Part shown: piece by piece, positions 61,861 through 64,000 of the stretch
Layout: each line of letters opens with the position of its first letter
Position numbering within the stretch: the stretch's first letter is position 1
Assembly (NCBI GenBank): GCA_028279405.1
Contig: JANQNU010000064.1
Coordinates: 1-64,000 of the forward strand
Reading direction: 5' to 3'
From: Phycisphaerae bacterium
GTDB lineage: Bacteria > Planctomycetota > Phycisphaerae > UBA1845 > Fen-1342
Length of the DNA stretch: 64,000 bases
The notes under the pieces: generated by a model
Databases searched by the model: none
Seen by the model: the letters and a program-made list of their open reading frames with translations, nothing else
What the model was told of the DNA's origin: nothing
Position numbers and translations under genes: made by a program

Positions 61861-62637
61861 GTGACTGGATTCTTGATCGCTTTAGTCACATCGTCATTCG
61901 CGCTCGCCCTGCTCGCGATTTTCGGTTTTCGCGGACGCAGGGCAGCGGAACCGCGATGTACGAGCTGCAGTTATCTTCTTTTTGGTATAACTTCGGGCCG
62001 ATGCCCAGAGTGCGGGACGGAAGTTCCCGTCGCCCCCCCCATGGTACGGGCGGGAAGGCCATTCCTCAGGCAGTTGCTCTGGGCGCTCGCCGTCCTCATG
62101 TTGATCCTTCCCGCGTTCACGTTGTTGACGAAACATGTAATCCCTGTGTCTGCTCAATACCGTCGCACCTTCGTGTTGATTCTCCATGAGAGCTATGAAC
62201 GTTCTTTGAGCCTGACTGTTGCGGTCGTTGGTCGTTGTGTTCGGTTGGGTACAAGTGGACGGATATTGCAAGCGGAGCCTCCATCATCGGTGAGGTTATT
62301 CTGGGGCTCCTGTCAGGAGGCTTTTGAATGGCGTCCTGCGGAGAGCAACGATCCGCAGCTAGGCGCTTGGTTGCAAACTCACGTTGATCCGGACCACCAA
62401 CGCTTGCTAGCCTATTCCGATGAGCTTCAGCGCTTCGTTTTGGAGGCTGGAGCCGGCAAGACCAAGCCTCCTTTGTCCCCGTTCGTCGTGATGCCAAACT
62501 TCTTTGTTTTCTCGGATCATCGCAGAGAATGGAATGACACAGCGTTTTTCGTAGGATTGATTGTGTGGTTCGTCGGGGCAAGGCATATCTGGCGATCATC
62601 CCGAAGACCGTTGATTCGTCGAACGAACGATTCGTAG
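61861..62637 (+). CDS. Zinc-ribbon membrane protein, possible partner of the RHS tip
   Basis: A 258-residue protein with GTG start 61861, 43 bases after the RHS stop. Segments: an N-terminal membrane helix (FLIALVTSSFALALLAIFGF), a zinc ribbon with CTSCSYLLFGITSGRCPECG, a second helix (QLLWALAVLMLILPAFTLL), a soluble part, and a C-terminal helix (NDTAFFVGLIVWFVGARHIW). Zinc ribbons of this type are common in planctomycete membrane proteins. Its position directly behind a tip-variable RHS gene is that of an immunity or accessory gene, but nothing in the sequence proves such a role. Confidence 0.65.
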   Translation: MTGFLIALVTSSFALALLAIFGFRGRRAAEPRCTSCSYLLFGITSGRCPECGTEVPVAPPMVRAGRPFLRQLLWALAVLMLILPAFTLLTKHVIPVSAQYRRTFVLILHESYERSLSLTVAVVGRCVRLGTSGRILQAEPPSSVRLFWGSCQEAFEWRPAESNDPQLGAWLQTHVDPDHQRLLAYSDELQRFVLEAGAGKTKPPLSPFVVMPNFFVFSDHRREWNDTAFFVGLIVWFVGARHIWRSSRRPLIRRTNDS

Positions 62638-62901
62638 AAAGTTGGCACTCCAGGAGCGGCTTGTGCGGCTCCTATGGTCACCGGGAGTGGCTCGCCGGCC
62701 TTCTCGAATACCCGGGCAGACGTGCCGCTCCTAATACGATCGGCGCCTCATCCGCGCTACGAACGTCTCAATCGCGTGTTATCTCCCCCGGATTTGTAAT
62801 GGACGATCGGCGCCGCTATCATTTCGTTGGTGGGGTGTAGAGCTGTTGATCGGGCGCCCGTTATGGGCCCTCTTTGTAGTCTCGGCGTTCAGGAGCGGGG
62901 A

Positions 62902-64000
62902 ATGAGAAGCAGAGTTGTTATCGGTCTCGGGATTGTCGTTGTCTTTGGCGTGTTGACACCGGTCGTTCATGCCGGCGCTAGCTTCCAGGGTGTTGGCGAT
63001 TTGCCGGGTTCGCGGTTTGACAGCACCGTCTCAGGCGTATCGGCGGATGGCCGTTTCGTTATCGGGCGAAGTCTCGGCAGCGAAGGCCACGTCGCGTTCC
63101 GCTGGTCGGAAGCCACGGGCATGGTAAGCCTCGGCGACTTTCCTGGAGGGAGCGCGACCAGCTTTGCAAACGGCATTTCTGGGGATGGGAGTGTCGTGGT
63201 CGGCATTGGGCTACGCGCATCCAGCATCAATGAGGCGTTCCGCTGGACCGAGCAAACCGGCCTAGTGGGGCTCGGCGATTTGCCCGGTGGGACCATTCGC
63301 AGTGGGGCTGAGGCAGTTTCGGCCGACGGGCGAGTTGTCGTGGGACAGAGTGATGCATCAAACGCAAACAACGGCGAGACTTTTCGTTGGACGGCCGATT
63401 CCGGGATGGTAGGCCTGGGCCAGTTACCTGGTGGCGACGAGTTCAATACCGCGCTCGGAATCTCGGCGGACGGAGCCGTTGTTGTTGGTACAGCGCGGAC
63501 AGCTCAGGGCCGGGTTGCTTATCGATGGACATCTGGTGCCGGCATGGAGAGCTTGGGGGATTTTCAGGGAGGGGCAACGGAGAGTCTCGCGTACGCCGCG
63601 TCGGCCGACGGATCGGTCATTGTGGGCGTGGGGCGCTCCGATCGTGGCCCAGAAGCTTTCCGTTGGACCGAAGACGGCGGCATGATCGGACTTGGTGACC
63701 TACCAGGTGAGCGTTTCGGCAGCCGAGCCAATGCGCTGACGCCGGACGGCTCGATCATTGTCGGTGAGGCAAACACCGGCGTGTTCCGCGAAGCGTTCAT
63801 CTGGGACGAGGTCAACGGAATGCGCTCCCTTCGCGATCTGCTCATCAACGAATACGGTCTCAACCTTGACGGCTGGACCCTCTTCGACGCCACCGGCATC
63901 TCCGCTGACGGACTCACGATCGTCGGCAACGGCTCGTTCGACAACCGACTCGAAGGCTGGGTCGTTCGCCTGCCGGAACCGAGCGCAGCGCTGCTACTAC
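62902..64000 (+). CDS. HAF-repeat PEP-CTERM secreted protein, 3' partial
   Basis: The frame is open from ATG 62902 to the window end (about 366 residues). AGGAG at 62891-62895 lies six bases before the start. A signal peptide (IGLGIVVVFGVLTPVVHAG) precedes at least six HAF-type repeats of about 45-50 residues: GDLPGSRFDSTVSGVSADGR, VVIG/VVVG and AFRWTEATGM-type segments (EAFRWTEQTGLVGLGDLPGG, YRWTSGAGMESLGDFQGG). The end, LPEPSAALLL, is the start of a PEP-CTERM anchor cut by the window. HAF-repeat proteins are surface-exposed; their ligand is unknown. Confidence 0.8.
   Translation, partial: MRSRVVIGLGIVVVFGVLTPVVHAGASFQGVGDLPGSRFDSTVSGVSADGRFVIGRSLGSEGHVAFRWSEATGMVSLGDFPGGSATSFANGISGDGSVVVGIGLRASSINEAFRWTEQTGLVGLGDLPGGTIRSGAEAVSADGRVVVGQSDASNANNGETFRWTADSGMVGLGQLPGGDEFNTALGISADGAVVVGTARTAQGRVAYRWTSGAGMESLGDFQGGATESLAYAASADGSVIVGVGRSDRGPEAFRWTEDGGMIGLGDLPGERFGSRANALTPDGSIIVGEANTGVFREAFIWDEVNGMRSLRDLLINEYGLNLDGWTLFDATGISADGLTIVGNGSFDNRLEGWVVRLPEPSAALLL

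Overview
This is high-GC bacterial DNA that most resembles the phylum Planctomycetota, probably Phycisphaerae or a close relative. The evidence is the combination of gene families: three Ser/Thr protein kinases each paired with an ECF sigma factor, secreted proteins carrying dockerin-like SVxVGDIN modules, PEP-CTERM proteins, Cys-rich ACCLPDG repeats, tandem DUF1573 proteins, a DUF4159 protein and a very large RHS protein with an internal dockerin. No 16S gene or other lineage marker is present, so the assignment is inferred from gene content.

Layout. 0-9 kb: end of a DUF4159/toroid protein, two DUF1573 periplasmic proteins, a membrane-anchored rhodanese overlapping a MauE/DoxX-type protein, a primary-type sigma-70 factor, and a TPR-nadD operon. 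9-20 kb: secreted and lipoprotein genes (fibre-like protein, Asn-rich lipoprotein, lipocalin, Cys-rich dockerin protein), a methyltransferase, a MutT/Nudix hydrolase, a candidate short RNA or attenuator in front of pyrK, a PhnD-like lipoprotein, and a DEAD-box helicase. 20-30 kb: a type II secretion/pseudopilin operon (gspF, G, H, I, J, K, a PilM-PilN/GspL-type fusion and a PilO/GspM-type protein) with no gspD or gspE in the window. 30-33 kb: an ankyrin protein and two tandem PEP-CTERM paralogues. 33-41 kb: two TPR Ser/Thr kinases, each next to an ECF sigma gene. 41-45 kb: fibre-like protein, small dockerin protein, alpha/beta hydrolase. 45-54 kb: a kinase with a periplasmic heme-binding (Tll0287-like) sensor overlapping an ECF sigma gene, a HemN-like radical SAM/MFS/DUF418 operon, and an H-NOX/histidine kinase pair. 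54-64 kb: a tRNA-Lys 3' fragment that looks like an integration scar, a 2.2-kilo-residue RHS protein with a dockerin spliced into its YD repeats, a zinc-ribbon membrane protein, and a HAF-repeat PEP-CTERM protein cut by the window end.

Two themes stand out. First, intergenic DNA carries at least three families of short interspersed repeats, and one pair of copies has entered the gspK coding region, giving that pseudopilin an extra leader of about 65 residues made of a 108-bp-period duplication. Second, the 45-54 kb segment groups two different heme-based sensors with a radical SAM enzyme of the HemN fold and two transport or membrane genes, which may be one physiological module. All function calls come from reading translations and motifs by eye; no database search was run.
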